In this document: piece after piece, positions 7,829-16,615 of the stretch
How the letters are laid out: each line of letters begins with the position of its first letter
How positions within the stretch are numbered: the stretch's first letter is position 1
DNA from: Eubacteriales bacterium
GTDB taxonomy: Bacteria > Bacillota > Clostridia > Christensenellales > CAG-138
Length of the DNA: 64,000 bases
NCBI GenBank assembly: GCA_021373115.1
Contig: JAJFTI010000014.1
Coordinates: 21,124 to 85,123 of the forward strand
Direction: 5' to 3'
Position numbers and translations under genes: made by a program
The notes under the pieces: generated by a model
The model's database searches: none
Told to the model about the DNA's origin: nothing
The model's input: only the letters and a program-made list of their open reading frames with translations

Positions 7829-9133
7829 ATGCAAACCGAAATCAGCAGGAAGAACTGGATTCTCATTTGGGTGCTCGGTCTGGCCGGCCAGCTCTGCTGG
7901 AATGTGGAAAACGCCTGGTTCAGCACGTTTGTTTACAACAAAATCGCGCCCGATCCCTCTATCATCAGCTGGATGGTGGGTCTCAGCGCGGTTGTTACGA
8001 CGTTCTGCACATTTTTCATCGGCACCTGGAGCGACCGTGTCGGCCGCCGCAAGCCCTTCGTGAGCATCGGCTACATCTTCTGGGGCATTTTTACCATCGT
8101 GTTCGGGCTTGGCGAATTTATCCCGAAAACACCGCTGACGCTGGCGGCGACGTTCGTTGTTCTAGCGGACGCGGTTATGAGCTTTTTTGGTTCGTTTGGC
8201 TACGACGCGGGCTTTTCGATCTGGACGACGGATATCTCCAGCGAGCGTAATCGCGGACGGCTGGGCGGGGCGCTTGCGGTTATGCCGGTCATTGCAACTA
8301 TCTTCGGAACGATCGTCTCCAGCATGATCATCGACAAATTCGATTATCTGCCGTTCTTCGTCATGATGGGCGGCATGGTGATTCTCTTCGGAATCGTTTC
8401 ACTGTTCTTTATGAAGGACGCGCCGGATCTCAAACCGCGCAGGGACGAACCCACCTATCTCAAGCAGGTGCTCCGGGTGTTTAACTGGAGAACGGTTCGG
8501 GAGAACCGCGAACTGTTCTGGGTATTTATCGTGATGCTGGTCTACTTCATCGGGTTTAATGTGTACTTCTCCTATATCACGATCTATTTCGTGAACTATC
8601 TTGGTTACAGCTATACGATTTCCGGCGCCCTGCAGGGCGGCGCGCTGGTTGTTGCCTCGTTTATGACAATTCCAACCGCGAAGCTCATCGATAAAGGCCT
8701 GCTCGCGCGCGTAATCCTCATCGCGCTGATTGCCAACTCGATCGGCCTGCTCTGCATTGCGTTTTCCAACAGCACGATCGTTTTTCTCAGCATCGGAATG
8801 TTCCTTGCGGGCTGCGGCTATATCCTGACGCTGCAAACGCTGACCGCCTGGATGAAGAACCTGTACCCGGAGGATCAGCGCGGCCAGTTCGAAGGTATTA
8901 AGCAGGTGTTCTACGTCGCGCTGCCCATGATCTTCGGGCCCATGATCGCGGCTCCCGTCATCAACACATGGGGCAAGCAGATGCTCATCAACAACGTTTC
9001 CGGCATGGTGCCCGGCCCCTCGCTGTTCCTCGTTTCGGCGGCGGTAACGGCGCTCGCGATTCTGCCGCTGTTTATGGCAAACCGTCTGCACCGCCATCGC
9101 ATCGCGCTCTCGGAACTGCCGAAAAACGTTTAG
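7829..9133 (+). CDS. MFS transporter (GPH/SLC45-like sugar carrier type)
   Basis: A 434-aa protein with 12 predicted membrane helices. The loop signature GTWSDRVGRRKPFVSIG after helix 2 matches MFS carriers of the sugar:cation type, and the equivalent second-half helix begins LIDKGLLARVILIAL. GGAGGA is well spaced before the ATG. The following DUF2804 gene starts 21 bp later and is probably in the same message. A close paralogue is encoded at 41575-42888. The substrate is unknown; sugars or glycosides are plausible from the family. Confidence 0.85.
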   Translation: MQTEISRKNWILIWVLGLAGQLCWNVENAWFSTFVYNKIAPDPSIISWMVGLSAVVTTFCTFFIGTWSDRVGRRKPFVSIGYIFWGIFTIVFGLGEFIPKTPLTLAATFVVLADAVMSFFGSFGYDAGFSIWTTDISSERNRGRLGGALAVMPVIATIFGTIVSSMIIDKFDYLPFFVMMGGMVILFGIVSLFFMKDAPDLKPRRDEPTYLKQVLRVFNWRTVRENRELFWVFIVMLVYFIGFNVYFSYITIYFVNYLGYSYTISGALQGGALVVASFMTIPTAKLIDKGLLARVILIALIANSIGLLCIAFSNSTIVFLSIGMFLAGCGYILTLQTLTAWMKNLYPEDQRGQFEGIKQVFYVALPMIFGPMIAAPVINTWGKQMLINNVSGMVPGPSLFLVSAAVTALAILPLFMANRLHRHRIALSELPKNV

Positions 9134-9154
9134 GATACGCGAAAACGCACTCAT

Positions 9155-10162
9155 ATGACAGACTATATCTTTTCATCCGGCGAGCATATGCTCGATCACA
9201 GCGGCCGCCCCGTCGCGGGCTATACGCTCCGGGGCGACGCGGTATACGAGCGCGCGCGGATTCACGGCGCGCTCCTGCGGCTCAAGGAATGGGACTTTTA
9301 CCAGATTTCGGACGAACGTTATTGCCTTCAGCTCGTCATCGGCCATGTTTCCTACGCGGGCAACTGCAATATCGCGTTTTTTGACCACCGCTCCGGCGAA
9401 CGCATCTTTGAGCGCGGCAGCGTTTCGCCGCTTCCGCTTCGCAGCATGCGCCTGCCGCAAAGCGCGCATGCGGATTCGATTCTTTCGTTTTCCCGGGACG
9501 GGATCGAACTTGCTTTCGAAACATCTTGCGAGCAGCGGAAACTGACCGCACGCTGCGGATCGTTTTCTGCGGAGGTGGAACTGAACCCCGCCGTAGAAAA
9601 GAGTATCCTCGTCTGTACGCCGTTTTCCAATAAACGGGAGTTCTACGTGAATGAAAAGATCAATCTTCTTTCCGCGCGCGTTGCTGTTCAACGAAACGGC
9701 CGAGAGTATGCGTTTGATCCCGATCATACCTTTTCCCTGCTGGACTGGGGACGCGGAGTCTGGCCCGTTTCGCACGAGTGGTACTGGAGCAGCGCAAGCA
9801 CCTTGTTCAACGGCGCCCCGTTCGGCTTTAACCTCGGCTGCGGGTTCGGCGACGAAAGCCGCAAACGCGGAACGGAAAATGTCATCTATCTCGGAAATCA
9901 GGCCTATAAGCTCGGTGCAGTTCGAATCACACACGAAAGTGACCCCATGCTGCCGTGGCATCTCGTTTCGGAGGACGGGCGTTTCTCCGCCGTGCTGACC
10001 CCACGCTATGACCGGGACACGATTACAAAGCTTTTCTTCGTGAACAACCGCTGCCACCAGATGTTCGGCTCGTTCGAAGGAATATTCCGTCCGGAAAACG
10101 GAACGGCGTATCCTTTTTCCGGTATATCCGGCTTTGCCGAGCACGCGGTCAACCATTGGTAA
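9155..10162 (+). CDS. DUF2804 domain protein
   Basis: A 335-aa cytoplasmic protein that covers one full DUF2804 domain. Typical features are the Trp/His-rich centre LLDWGRGVWPVSHEWYWSSAS (about 205-225), FGFNLGCGFGD (about 232-242) and the late KLFFVNNRCHQMFGSFEG segment. The family has a lipocalin/hydroxyneurosporene-synthase-like beta fold and no proven activity. The gene sits 21 bp after the MFS transporter and lacks a clear ribosome site, so coupled translation is likely. The pairing suggests processing or binding of whatever the transporter moves, but nothing in the sequence proves this. Confidence 0.8.
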   Translation: MTDYIFSSGEHMLDHSGRPVAGYTLRGDAVYERARIHGALLRLKEWDFYQISDERYCLQLVIGHVSYAGNCNIAFFDHRSGERIFERGSVSPLPLRSMRLPQSAHADSILSFSRDGIELAFETSCEQRKLTARCGSFSAEVELNPAVEKSILVCTPFSNKREFYVNEKINLLSARVAVQRNGREYAFDPDHTFSLLDWGRGVWPVSHEWYWSSASTLFNGAPFGFNLGCGFGDESRKRGTENVIYLGNQAYKLGAVRITHESDPMLPWHLVSEDGRFSAVLTPRYDRDTITKLFFVNNRCHQMFGSFEGIFRPENGTAYPFSGISGFAEHAVNHW

Positions 10163-10586
10163 CAGCCGTTTCCCACCGTTTTTCGGCCGTTGCAGGAGCC
10201 GTTTCGCGCGGCTCGTTTTCTTGTCGTCCGCTCGCTGCATATTCCGCATATTTATACATATTGTTCCGTTCGCATGCATTTTGAACGATTCCTGCGGATT
10301 TCTCCCGAGCCGGAAGGAATCTGCTGGGTCGGCCAATGGAAATCCAGCGAAAAATCAGGGAAAACCGTTAAAAATTGTCAATCAAAATCAAACGATTTGT
10401 GAAATGCGGTACGTGAAAAGAGGTTTTGTGGTATTCTAAGTCAAAGTTCCAGTTGAAACAACGCCGAATTATCCCGTATGTGTGAAATATCCGTAACATA
10501 TTGCCCGGCGCTGTTTACATATATATACCGCTCATGTATAATTTCCCCGACAGAATGTCTTTCATGCAAGAAAGGATGTGTACCGA
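10163..10586 (+). promoter_or_regulatory. 424-bp intergenic region with strong promoter at 10514-10542
   Basis: The region holds no gene. TTTACA at 10514-10519, a 17-bp spacer and TATAAT at 10537-10542 form a strong promoter about 45 nt before the surface-protein ATG, with AAAGGATG as ribosome site. Farther upstream the DNA is AT-rich with runs such as ATATTTATACATATTG, which may hold operators; no palindrome stood out and no riboswitch was recognised. Confidence 0.7.
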
Positions 10587-13412
10587 ATGAAACGCACTAT
10601 CGCGCTGGTACTGAGCCTGATTTTCATGCTCGTGCTCGTGCCAACAACCGCCTTGGCGGTAAATGACGTCGAGGCAAGGTTGGAAGTAACGATTCCAACC
10701 GCTACGAAAACGCTTTTCAAGTACGGAACAGACCTGACGCTCGGCTGGGTTACCGCTCTGCTTCCCGAACCTTTAATTGTTACCTTAAAGGACAATACCA
10801 CCGAAAATTCTGGCGGTACTGAGCTGAAATTCGGCACGGCAATCGATACGGTCGCGAAGAAGTACGTGCTCCTGATTAACGACAAAGTGTATGACCCCGC
10901 TGTAGGATACACCTTTGTTTCGAGTGACATCGGCCCGAAAACCCTCACCGTAAAATACACCTATACGCCGGTCGGGCATTCAAGCGCGATCACCGTCACC
11001 GCGGACGTTAAAATTTCCGTTCAAAACAACGTCCTGAAAACCCTCGCAGCAACCGGACCTACCCTGAAAGCGTACTTCGCGGGTGAGACCCTCAATCTGG
11101 CTGGACTCGCCGTAACGGCAACCTATTACAACATGACCGATCCGGTCACGCTCACCAGCGATAAATACACCGTAACTGCTACCAAAGCTGCGGGTGCGGA
11201 CCCAATTGCGGAAACCGCGCCTTTGACCACCCTTATGACGCAAATTCTGGTTTCAAGAACGGAAACCTACGAAGGGTCCGATGAAAAGGTAACGGCGGAT
11301 ATAGCCATTCCGATTACCGTCGCCGCAGCCGCCACCTCAATGACGATTTCGCATACCGAACTGAACATGTACCTTACCGACAGCCCGGTGACCGTAACAG
11401 CGGTGCCGGATGACGCAGTCGGCAGCCTCGTTGCGAGCGTCGATAAGCCGGCTATCGCCTCCATTAATACAGCAACGCTCACAAGCGATGGCAAAGTAAT
11501 CGTTACGCCGCTTTCCATCGGACAGGCGATTGTAACCGTTCGTGCCCGCGGCAGCAATATCAGTCAGTCCGTCGTTGTCAACGTTAAGAAGACGCCGGTT
11601 CCCGAAACCAGCATCACGCTGGATAAGAACTCGCTTTTACTGCCTGTTAACGGCACGTATTCGCTGAGCGCAACGGTCGGTCCGGATGACGCAGACGATA
11701 AATCCATTACCTGGACCTCATCCAGCACAAGCAACGTTTCGGTTGATTCCACTGGCACAATCAAAGTTATTCGAGATTTTTCGAAAGATACTCCGGGCGC
11801 GGAAGTCTTCAATGACATTAATGGTAACTATGTGAAGATTACTGCCACAACGGCTTTACCCCTTACCAGCGTCTGCAAGGTATATGTAAACACCGTCGCT
11901 GTAGATGGTATTTCGCTGAGCGAAACAAGCATTACGCTCTATAAAGAAAGCTACAAGACCATCAGCGCTATTGTAACGCCTACCGGCGCTGCGGATTCTT
12001 CCATCGCCTGGTCAAGCAGCGACCCGTCGATCGCAACGGTTGACAGTACCGGAAAAATCACTGCGAAGGGACTGCTCACCGGCAAAGATTATGGCGACGC
12101 GATTATTACGGCTCAAACCTCCAATTCGTCCATAAGAGGCACTGTTACAGTTCATGTTCTGCCTGCCGTACTCACCACGAGTCTCACGCTGAACAAGTCC
12201 GACCTCGCGCTTAATGTTGGCGATGCGGAAACCCTCACCGTCACGGGAAGCCCTTCCAATGCAACGAATAAAACCCTCATCTGGACGAGCAGCAATACGG
12301 ACGTTGCGTCCGTAACCTCCGCCGGCAAGGTGACCGCCAACGCGAAGGGCACAGCCGTAATCACGGCTACCTCGACCGACGGCAGCGGGAAAAAAGTTAC
12401 CTGCGTAGTCACGGTCAACAACATTCAGATTCTGAACATTTCCCTGGATAAATCCTCCTTCGACCTGAGCGAGGGCGACACCGCAGCCGTGAAGGCAACG
12501 ATTTATCCGACAAACGCATCGAATCAAACGCTGAAGTGGACGAGCTCGAACACCTCCGTCGCAACGGTTGACGGAAAAGGCAACATTACCGCAGGTTCGA
12601 CGAAGGGTTATGCCATCATTACCGCAGCCGCAACCGACGGCAGCGGCAAGTCCGCCGAGTGCGTGGTGCTCTCCAAGCCCAAGATCGCAATTACAGGCCT
12701 GACGATCAACTACGGCACCGCGCTGGATCTGATGCTGGGCGACGCGACCTATCTGAAGGCGACGATTCTTCCCGCGAACGCCACCACGCAGACGGTCACC
12801 TGGGCTTCTTCCGACACGAGCGTTGCCACCGTTGATTCCACCGGTCTCCTGAAAGGCGTAAAACTGGGCGAAGCGACGATTACCGCAACGGGCGACGGCA
12901 AAACCGTAAGCATCAAGATCACCGTTACGAATACCGAATACAACTACGGCGTTGCCGCGAACTTCCGCCGCAGAGTCAACGTCCGCGCAAACGCAAGCGG
13001 CCTGAGCAAGCTCGTCGGCTATGCATATCTTGGCGACACGTTCAAGATTCTTGGCAAGACCGGCAGTTGGTATTACATTCAGTACAACAACACGACCAAG
13101 GGTTACATCTGGGCGAGCTACCTCAACGCCACCAAGACTTCCGCGTCGTATACGCTCGCAAGCACGACAACGCTTGCTCCCGGCGCCACCGCTACGCCGG
13201 CCACGTCCACAACGCCGACCAAGGTGACCATTGCGAACTGCCTCTACGCGGTCAATGTGCGCGCCAGCGCGAGCACCTCAAGTACGCGTGTCGGCAAAGC
13301 ATCCCTCGGCGTAACGTACACCTACCTTGGCACCGATGGCGACTGGTACAAGATTCAGTACAATACAACCACGGTTGGCTATGTGTTCAAAACGTTCGCA
13401 ACCCTGAGCTAA
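10587..13412 (+). CDS. Secreted Ig-like (Big_2) and SH3-domain surface protein
   Basis: A 941-aa exported protein. The signal peptide (about 1-24) ends in ALA. After an N-terminal region of about 215 residues come six Big_2-like Ig repeats (about 250-780), each with a pattern such as LDKSSFDLSEGD...WTSSNTSVATVD...G.ITAT. Two SH3-type domains close the protein, separated by a Thr/Ala/Pro linker; each has VNVRA.AS and W/Y-K/Y-IQYN motifs that may bind peptidoglycan peptide stems. No sorting signal or S-layer domain is present, so retention would depend on the SH3 domains. The ATG at 10587 is preferred over a GTG three codons earlier because AAAGGATG has better spacing to it. Adhesion or wall-associated function is inferred. 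Confidence 0.88.
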   Translation: MKRTIALVLSLIFMLVLVPTTALAVNDVEARLEVTIPTATKTLFKYGTDLTLGWVTALLPEPLIVTLKDNTTENSGGTELKFGTAIDTVAKKYVLLINDKVYDPAVGYTFVSSDIGPKTLTVKYTYTPVGHSSAITVTADVKISVQNNVLKTLAATGPTLKAYFAGETLNLAGLAVTATYYNMTDPVTLTSDKYTVTATKAAGADPIAETAPLTTLMTQILVSRTETYEGSDEKVTADIAIPITVAAAATSMTISHTELNMYLTDSPVTVTAVPDDAVGSLVASVDKPAIASINTATLTSDGKVIVTPLSIGQAIVTVRARGSNISQSVVVNVKKTPVPETSITLDKNSLLLPVNGTYSLSATVGPDDADDKSITWTSSSTSNVSVDSTGTIKVIRDFSKDTPGAEVFNDINGNYVKITATTALPLTSVCKVYVNTVAVDGISLSETSITLYKESYKTISAIVTPTGAADSSIAWSSSDPSIATVDSTGKITAKGLLTGKDYGDAIITAQTSNSSIRGTVTVHVLPAVLTTSLTLNKSDLALNVGDAETLTVTGSPSNATNKTLIWTSSNTDVASVTSAGKVTANAKGTAVITATSTDGSGKKVTCVVTVNNIQILNISLDKSSFDLSEGDTAAVKATIYPTNASNQTLKWTSSNTSVATVDGKGNITAGSTKGYAIITAAATDGSGKSAECVVLSKPKIAITGLTINYGTALDLMLGDATYLKATILPANATTQTVTWASSDTSVATVDSTGLLKGVKLGEATITATGDGKTVSIKITVTNTEYNYGVAANFRRRVNVRANASGLSKLVGYAYLGDTFKILGKTGSWYYIQYNNTTKGYIWASYLNATKTSASYTLASTTTLAPGATATPATSTTPTKVTIANCLYAVNVRASASTSSTRVGKASLGVTYTYLGTDGDWYKIQYNTTTVGYVFKTFATLS

Positions 13413-13435
13413 CCCGTACACATCCTGTCAATACA

Positions 13436-13468
13436 GCGAGCCGTCCCGAATAGGACGGCTCGCCTTTT
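13436..13468 (+). terminator. Rho-independent terminator
   Basis: GCGAGCCGTCC, loop cgaata, GGACGGCTCGC, then CTTTTT. A perfect 11-bp stem after the surface-protein gene. Confidence 0.92.
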
Positions 13469-13568
13469 TGGGGGCTTTTTATCCGGTTACCGGCGGTACG
13501 CTATTGTAACGGCCGCGTGTCGTCTTTGCAGATTTTCCGTGCTTTAGCTGGTTTGTCGGAAGCGTATT

Positions 13569-13577
13569 TGTTATACT
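13569..13577 (+). promoter_or_regulatory. Extended -10 promoter, leaderless type
   Basis: TGtTATACT at 13569-13577 is an extended -10 element. The ATG at 13585 begins 7 nt after it and has no Shine-Dalgarno. The 15 bases TATACTGAACTGGAT recur at 44349-44363. Confidence 0.6.
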
Positions 13578-13584
13578 GAACTGG

Positions 13585-14439
13585 ATGAACGTCTGTCAGC
13601 ACCCGCCGTCGATCCGGCGAAAAACAAAGTCGAAACGCCTGCTCTCTGTCCTGCTGCTCGTCGCGGAGCTGTATCTGCTGATCAATATTGGAGGGAAATA
13701 CCGCATTGTGACCCGCGAATACGAAATAACCGATCCGCGCATCCGCCTTGAAACCCGTCTTTGCGTGGTCAGCGATTTACACGGCGCGCGCTACGGCAGC
13801 GGCCAGAACGATCTTCTGCTCGCAATTGAACAAACACACCCGGATGTCGTTCTTCTGCTTGGCGACCTCTTTGACCAGCACGGAAGGAACGCCAATACAC
13901 TGACGCTGCTTCGCGCATTATCCGGCCGTTATCCCTGCTATTTCATTCTCGGCAACCACGAGTATAAAGCCGGCCCCATCGAACAGGTTCGCGGTTTGAT
14001 CCGTCGGGCGGGCATTCCGGTTCTCGCGGGAGAATCCGTTCTGTTGGATTCCGGCGTCCGAATCTACGGAATTGACGATGGTCGCGGCGGGAAATACCGG
14101 CAGTTCATGCAGATTTCAAAAGCGGCCCGAATGCGCAGCGACGACGAATATTCCGTTCTCGCCATCCATGTCCCGAACGGCGTGGAATCCTATCTCGATT
14201 ACGGATTTAACCTGATGCTTTCCGGCCATACGCACGGTGGGCAAATGATCATCCCCGGCTTGCTGAACGGCCTGTACGCACCCGGCCAGGGGTTCTTTCC
14301 CAAATACGCCGGCGGCCGGTACGACCTTGAAGCCACAACGCTGATCATCAGCCGCGGGCTTGCGCGAAAACCGCGCTGGCTGCCGCGTGTCTGCAATCCG
14401 CCGGAGCTGGTGCTTGTCGATCTAAAGCCGGTGCAATAA
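13585..14439 (+). CDS. Membrane-anchored metallophosphoesterase (YkuE-like)
   Basis: A 284-aa calcineurin-like phosphoesterase. An N-terminal basic stretch and one membrane helix (about 20-38) anchor it. The dimetal motifs follow in order: VSDLHG (about 64), LLGDLFD (about 92), LGNHEYKAG (about 122), AIHVPN (about 193) and SGHTHGGQ (about 212). The family includes YkuE and UDP-diacylglucosamine pyrophosphatase-like enzymes that act at the outer membrane face. The message appears leaderless. It is flanked by terminators on both sides and stands alone. Confidence 0.88.
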   Translation: MNVCQHPPSIRRKTKSKRLLSVLLLVAELYLLINIGGKYRIVTREYEITDPRIRLETRLCVVSDLHGARYGSGQNDLLLAIEQTHPDVVLLLGDLFDQHGRNANTLTLLRALSGRYPCYFILGNHEYKAGPIEQVRGLIRRAGIPVLAGESVLLDSGVRIYGIDDGRGGKYRQFMQISKAARMRSDDEYSVLAIHVPNGVESYLDYGFNLMLSGHTHGGQMIIPGLLNGLYAPGQGFFPKYAGGRYDLEATTLIISRGLARKPRWLPRVCNPPELVLVDLKPVQ

Positions 14440-14441
14440 TA

Positions 14442-14475
14442 AACGGGACGTCCCATCCGGTTCGTCCCGCGTTTT
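14442..14475 (+). terminator. Rho-independent terminator
   Basis: ACGGGACG, 12-nt loop, CGTCCCGCG, then GTTTT, right after the phosphoesterase gene. Confidence 0.75.
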
Positions 14476-14540
14476 CTGAATCTCATGACAGGAAAATGGA
14501 ACGCGCCTTACGGTTCGTCCCGCTTTCTTCTCAACAAATC

Positions 14541-15083
14541 TTATTCGTAATACTTCACAACGTCCTCAATCGGCTTTCGCTGCTTTGTTCGCAGTTTATC
14601 CGTCTTTGCGTACCCGACGGCAAGAACCAACCGCACGCGCTCCGTTTTGGTAAGTCCAAAGAGCTCGCGAATCTTCAGCTCGTTGTGCCAGCCGATCACG
14701 CATGTGGAAAGCCCCTGTTCCGCTGCCGCATAGCAGAACTGGGACGCGGAAAATCCAATGTCGATCGGCGCAAAGTCCTGATCCTTCAACCTCTGTGAGG
14801 CCGATACCTTCAAAACCGTCGCTTCCTGAACGACCACGGCAAACGCGTTGCATGCATTGAGGAACTTGTTCATGCCAAGCTCCTGCATCATCGGGCGGAG
14901 CTGTGCGGCCAGTTCCGGGTTCGTCACAATTAAATATTTCCAGGGCTGGCCGTTACAAGCGGAGGGCGCAAGCCAGGCGGCTTCCGCACAGCGCGTCAGC
15001 TTTTCCTTTTCAACGATGCGTTCCGGATCGAAATTCCGGCAGCTTTCGCGTCGCTTAACCAAATCAAAATAATCGCTCATCAT
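14541..15083 (-). CDS. Nitroreductase family protein
   Basis: A 180-aa FMN enzyme of the nitroreductase superfamily. It has RRESCRNFDPE (about 11-21, FMN phosphate contact), WLAPSACNGQPWKYLIV (about 37-53) and GLSTCVIGWHN (about 124-134). Such enzymes use NAD(P)H to reduce nitro groups, quinones or flavins. AAAGGAG is placed 5 nt before the ATG and lies inside the end of the HD gene; the two genes overlap by 4 bp (ATGA), so they form one operon. The substrate is unknown. Confidence 0.88.
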   Translation of the reverse strand: MMSDYFDLVKRRESCRNFDPERIVEKEKLTRCAEAAWLAPSACNGQPWKYLIVTNPELAAQLRPMMQELGMNKFLNACNAFAVVVQEATVLKVSASQRLKDQDFAPIDIGFSASQFCYAAAEQGLSTCVIGWHNELKIRELFGLTKTERVRLVLAVGYAKTDKLRTKQRKPIEDVVKYYE

Positions 15084-15652
15084 CGGTTCTCCTTTGCGTG
15101 TTTGATCTTTTCCTTCGTATCTTCCAGCATCAGCTCACGCAGCGCCCGCAGATAAGGAAACTCCGATGCGTTCTCCATCCCGTAGGTCTGCTGCAAATCA
15201 TACTCGAGCGGAATCCATGTCGAAATGTCGCTTTCGTTGTGCTGAATCACTGCTTCCATCTTGTCCAGCGCTTTATACAGCCGTGCTTCCGTCGTTTCGA
15301 GCGCATCCATCTCGGCAAACAGCGCTGTCAGCTCAGCGTACTGTGGATCCGGCAATTCGGAAAGCAATGCGCCGACCGCGTCCACCTCGGTCTTTTCATG
15401 ATCTTTGGTCTTGAGAAACGACGGAATATCGCCCGTCACCGCCTCGCCAAAGTCATGAATCAGGCACATGCGGATCAGTTTGTTTCCGTCAAGTTCCGGA
15501 AATTCGGGCAGAATTAACAGCGCAAGCACCGCAAGCCGCCAGGAGTGCGCGGCAACGCTTTCCTGAACCCCGCCGGCGGTTATACTATGCCTGCCGTTCG
15601 TTTTCAGGCATTCCAACTTTCGTAAAAAACCCAGTAATTCTCTCTGTTGCAT
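15080..15652 (-). CDS. HD-domain nucleotidase (YfbR/HDDC2-like)
   Basis: A 190-aa HD-superfamily phosphohydrolase. The metal ligands are visible as the H in VAAHSWR (about 35), HD in LIHDFGEA (about 66-67) and the later Asp in LYKALDKMEA (about 130). Related proteins dephosphorylate deoxynucleoside monophosphates. The longer in-frame start at 15709 is rejected because a minus-strand promoter (TTTTCA, 17 bp, TATGAT) has its -10 box over that codon, so the message starts inside it; the ATG at 15652 has GGTGGAG upstream and fits the family start. It leads a two-gene operon with the nitroreductase. Confidence 0.8.
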   Translation of the reverse strand: MQQRELLGFLRKLECLKTNGRHSITAGGVQESVAAHSWRLAVLALLILPEFPELDGNKLIRMCLIHDFGEAVTGDIPSFLKTKDHEKTEVDAVGALLSELPDPQYAELTALFAEMDALETTEARLYKALDKMEAVIQHNESDISTWIPLEYDLQQTYGMENASEFPYLRALRELMLEDTKEKIKHAKENR

Positions 15653-15704
15653 GCCTCTCCACCCGTCTTTTCCGAAATGGCTTTCCAACCAAGCCGTTTT
15701 ATCG

Positions 15705-15733
15705 ATCATAGCACATCCATTCCGTCTTGAAAA
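15705..15733 (-). promoter_or_regulatory. Promoter of the HD-nitroreductase operon
   Basis: Read on the minus strand: TTTTCA at 15733-15728, a 17-bp spacer, then TGcTATGAT with the -10 box at 15710-15705. It is divergent from the MerR promoter, whose -35 box begins 21 bp away. Confidence 0.6.
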
Positions 15734-15753
15734 CGCAAGTTTGAAAAAAGTGC

Positions 15754-15784
15754 TTGACTCTCTCGCTGCGTCATGGTTTATCCT
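15754..15784 (+). promoter_or_regulatory. MerR-type promoter with 19-bp spacer
   Basis: TTGACT at 15754-15759 and TATCCT at 15779-15784 are separated by exactly 19 bp. This over-long spacer is the hallmark of promoters that MerR-family activators untwist, so the regulator gene downstream is probably autoregulated. Confidence 0.75.
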
Positions 15785-15807
15785 ACTTTCAGGAGGTGAG
15801 CGAATCC

Positions 15808-16551
15808 ATGCGGCTTTCCATTGGCTCGCTGAGCAAGCTTTCCGGCGTTTCCATCCGCGCGCTGCGCCACTACGACCAGATCGGCCTGCTGCATCCCAGC
15901 GAGACTGCCGAGTCAGGGTATCGTTTTTACGACGACGCAGCCGTTGAACGTCTCTGGCAGATTCTTTTTTACCGTGAACTGGACGTTCCTCTTCGGGAGA
16001 TTGCCGGAATTCTCTCTTCGCCCAGCTTCAACCGCGAACGCGCGCTGCTCGAGCACAGGGCCCTGCTCGAACGAAAACGCGAACGGCTGGACCGGCTGAT
16101 TTCGCTTGTTTCCAATGCACTGAAAGGAGAAACCAATATGGAATTCAAACCGTTCGATACCAGCGAAATCGACGCGCTGCGCGAGCAGTATGCCGAAGAA
16201 GCGAAAACGCGCTGGGGTGAAACGGAAGCCTACCGCGAGAGCGCCTGGCGTACCGCAAAGTTTACCAGCGAGGATTTCGCCCGTATACAAGAGCAATCCG
16301 CCGTGATTTTTCGAGAATTTGCCGCGTTGGTCGGCACAGATCCGAAAGACGTGCGGGTGCAGGCGCTGGTCAAGCGCTGGCAGGCGCTCATCAGCGAGAG
16401 TTATTACTTCTGCACAGACGGAATTCTGGCTTGCCTCGGGCAGATGTATCTTGCCGACGAACGCTTTACAAAAAATCTGGACCAGTTCGGCGCGGGTACG
16501 GCTAAACTCATGTCGGATGCGATCGCCGCTTACTGCGGCGAGCCGAAGTAG
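15808..16551 (+). CDS. MerR family regulator with TipAS ligand-binding domain
   Basis: A 247-aa regulator of the TipA type. Residues 1-75 form the MerR winged helix (IGSLSKLSGVSIRALRHYDQIGLL), 76-108 the dimer coiled coil, and 111-247 a TipAS domain, which in Streptomyces binds thiopeptide antibiotics. AGGAGGTGA precedes the ATG at 15808; the longer TTG start at 15754 is the -35 box itself. A second strong ribosome site (AAAGGAG, 8 nt spacing) lies before an in-frame ATG at 16138, the first codon of the TipAS domain, so a free ligand-binding domain may also be made. It is divergent from the HD-nitroreductase operon, a possible target. Confidence 0.9.
   Translation: MRLSIGSLSKLSGVSIRALRHYDQIGLLHPSETAESGYRFYDDAAVERLWQILFYRELDVPLREIAGILSSPSFNRERALLEHRALLERKRERLDRLISLVSNALKGETNMEFKPFDTSEIDALREQYAEEAKTRWGETEAYRESAWRTAKFTSEDFARIQEQSAVIFREFAALVGTDPKDVRVQALVKRWQALISESYYFCTDGILACLGQMYLADERFTKNLDQFGAGTAKLMSDAIAAYCGEPK
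16138..16551 (+). CDS. Possible internal translation product: free TipAS domain
   Basis: An in-frame internal start inside the MerR-TipAS gene. AAAGGAG at 16123-16129 is followed after 8 nt by ATG at 16138, and the resulting 137-aa product equals the TipAS domain. In Streptomyces lividans the tipA gene makes both TipAL and the shorter TipAS from such an internal site. Here the site is seen; its use is inferred. Confidence 0.5.
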   Translation: MEFKPFDTSEIDALREQYAEEAKTRWGETEAYRESAWRTAKFTSEDFARIQEQSAVIFREFAALVGTDPKDVRVQALVKRWQALISESYYFCTDGILACLGQMYLADERFTKNLDQFGAGTAKLMSDAIAAYCGEPK

Positions 16552-16566
16552 CGCATGTACAGCGAA

Positions 16567-16596
16567 AAAACGGCGCGGATTCATCCGCGCCGTTTT
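16567..16596. terminator. Bidirectional terminator
   Basis: AAAACGGCGCGG, loop attcat, CCGCGCCGTTTT: a perfect 12-bp stem between the convergent MerR and ABC permease genes. Confidence 0.92.
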
Positions 16597-16615
16597 GTAT
16601 GCCGTCAGGCGATGC

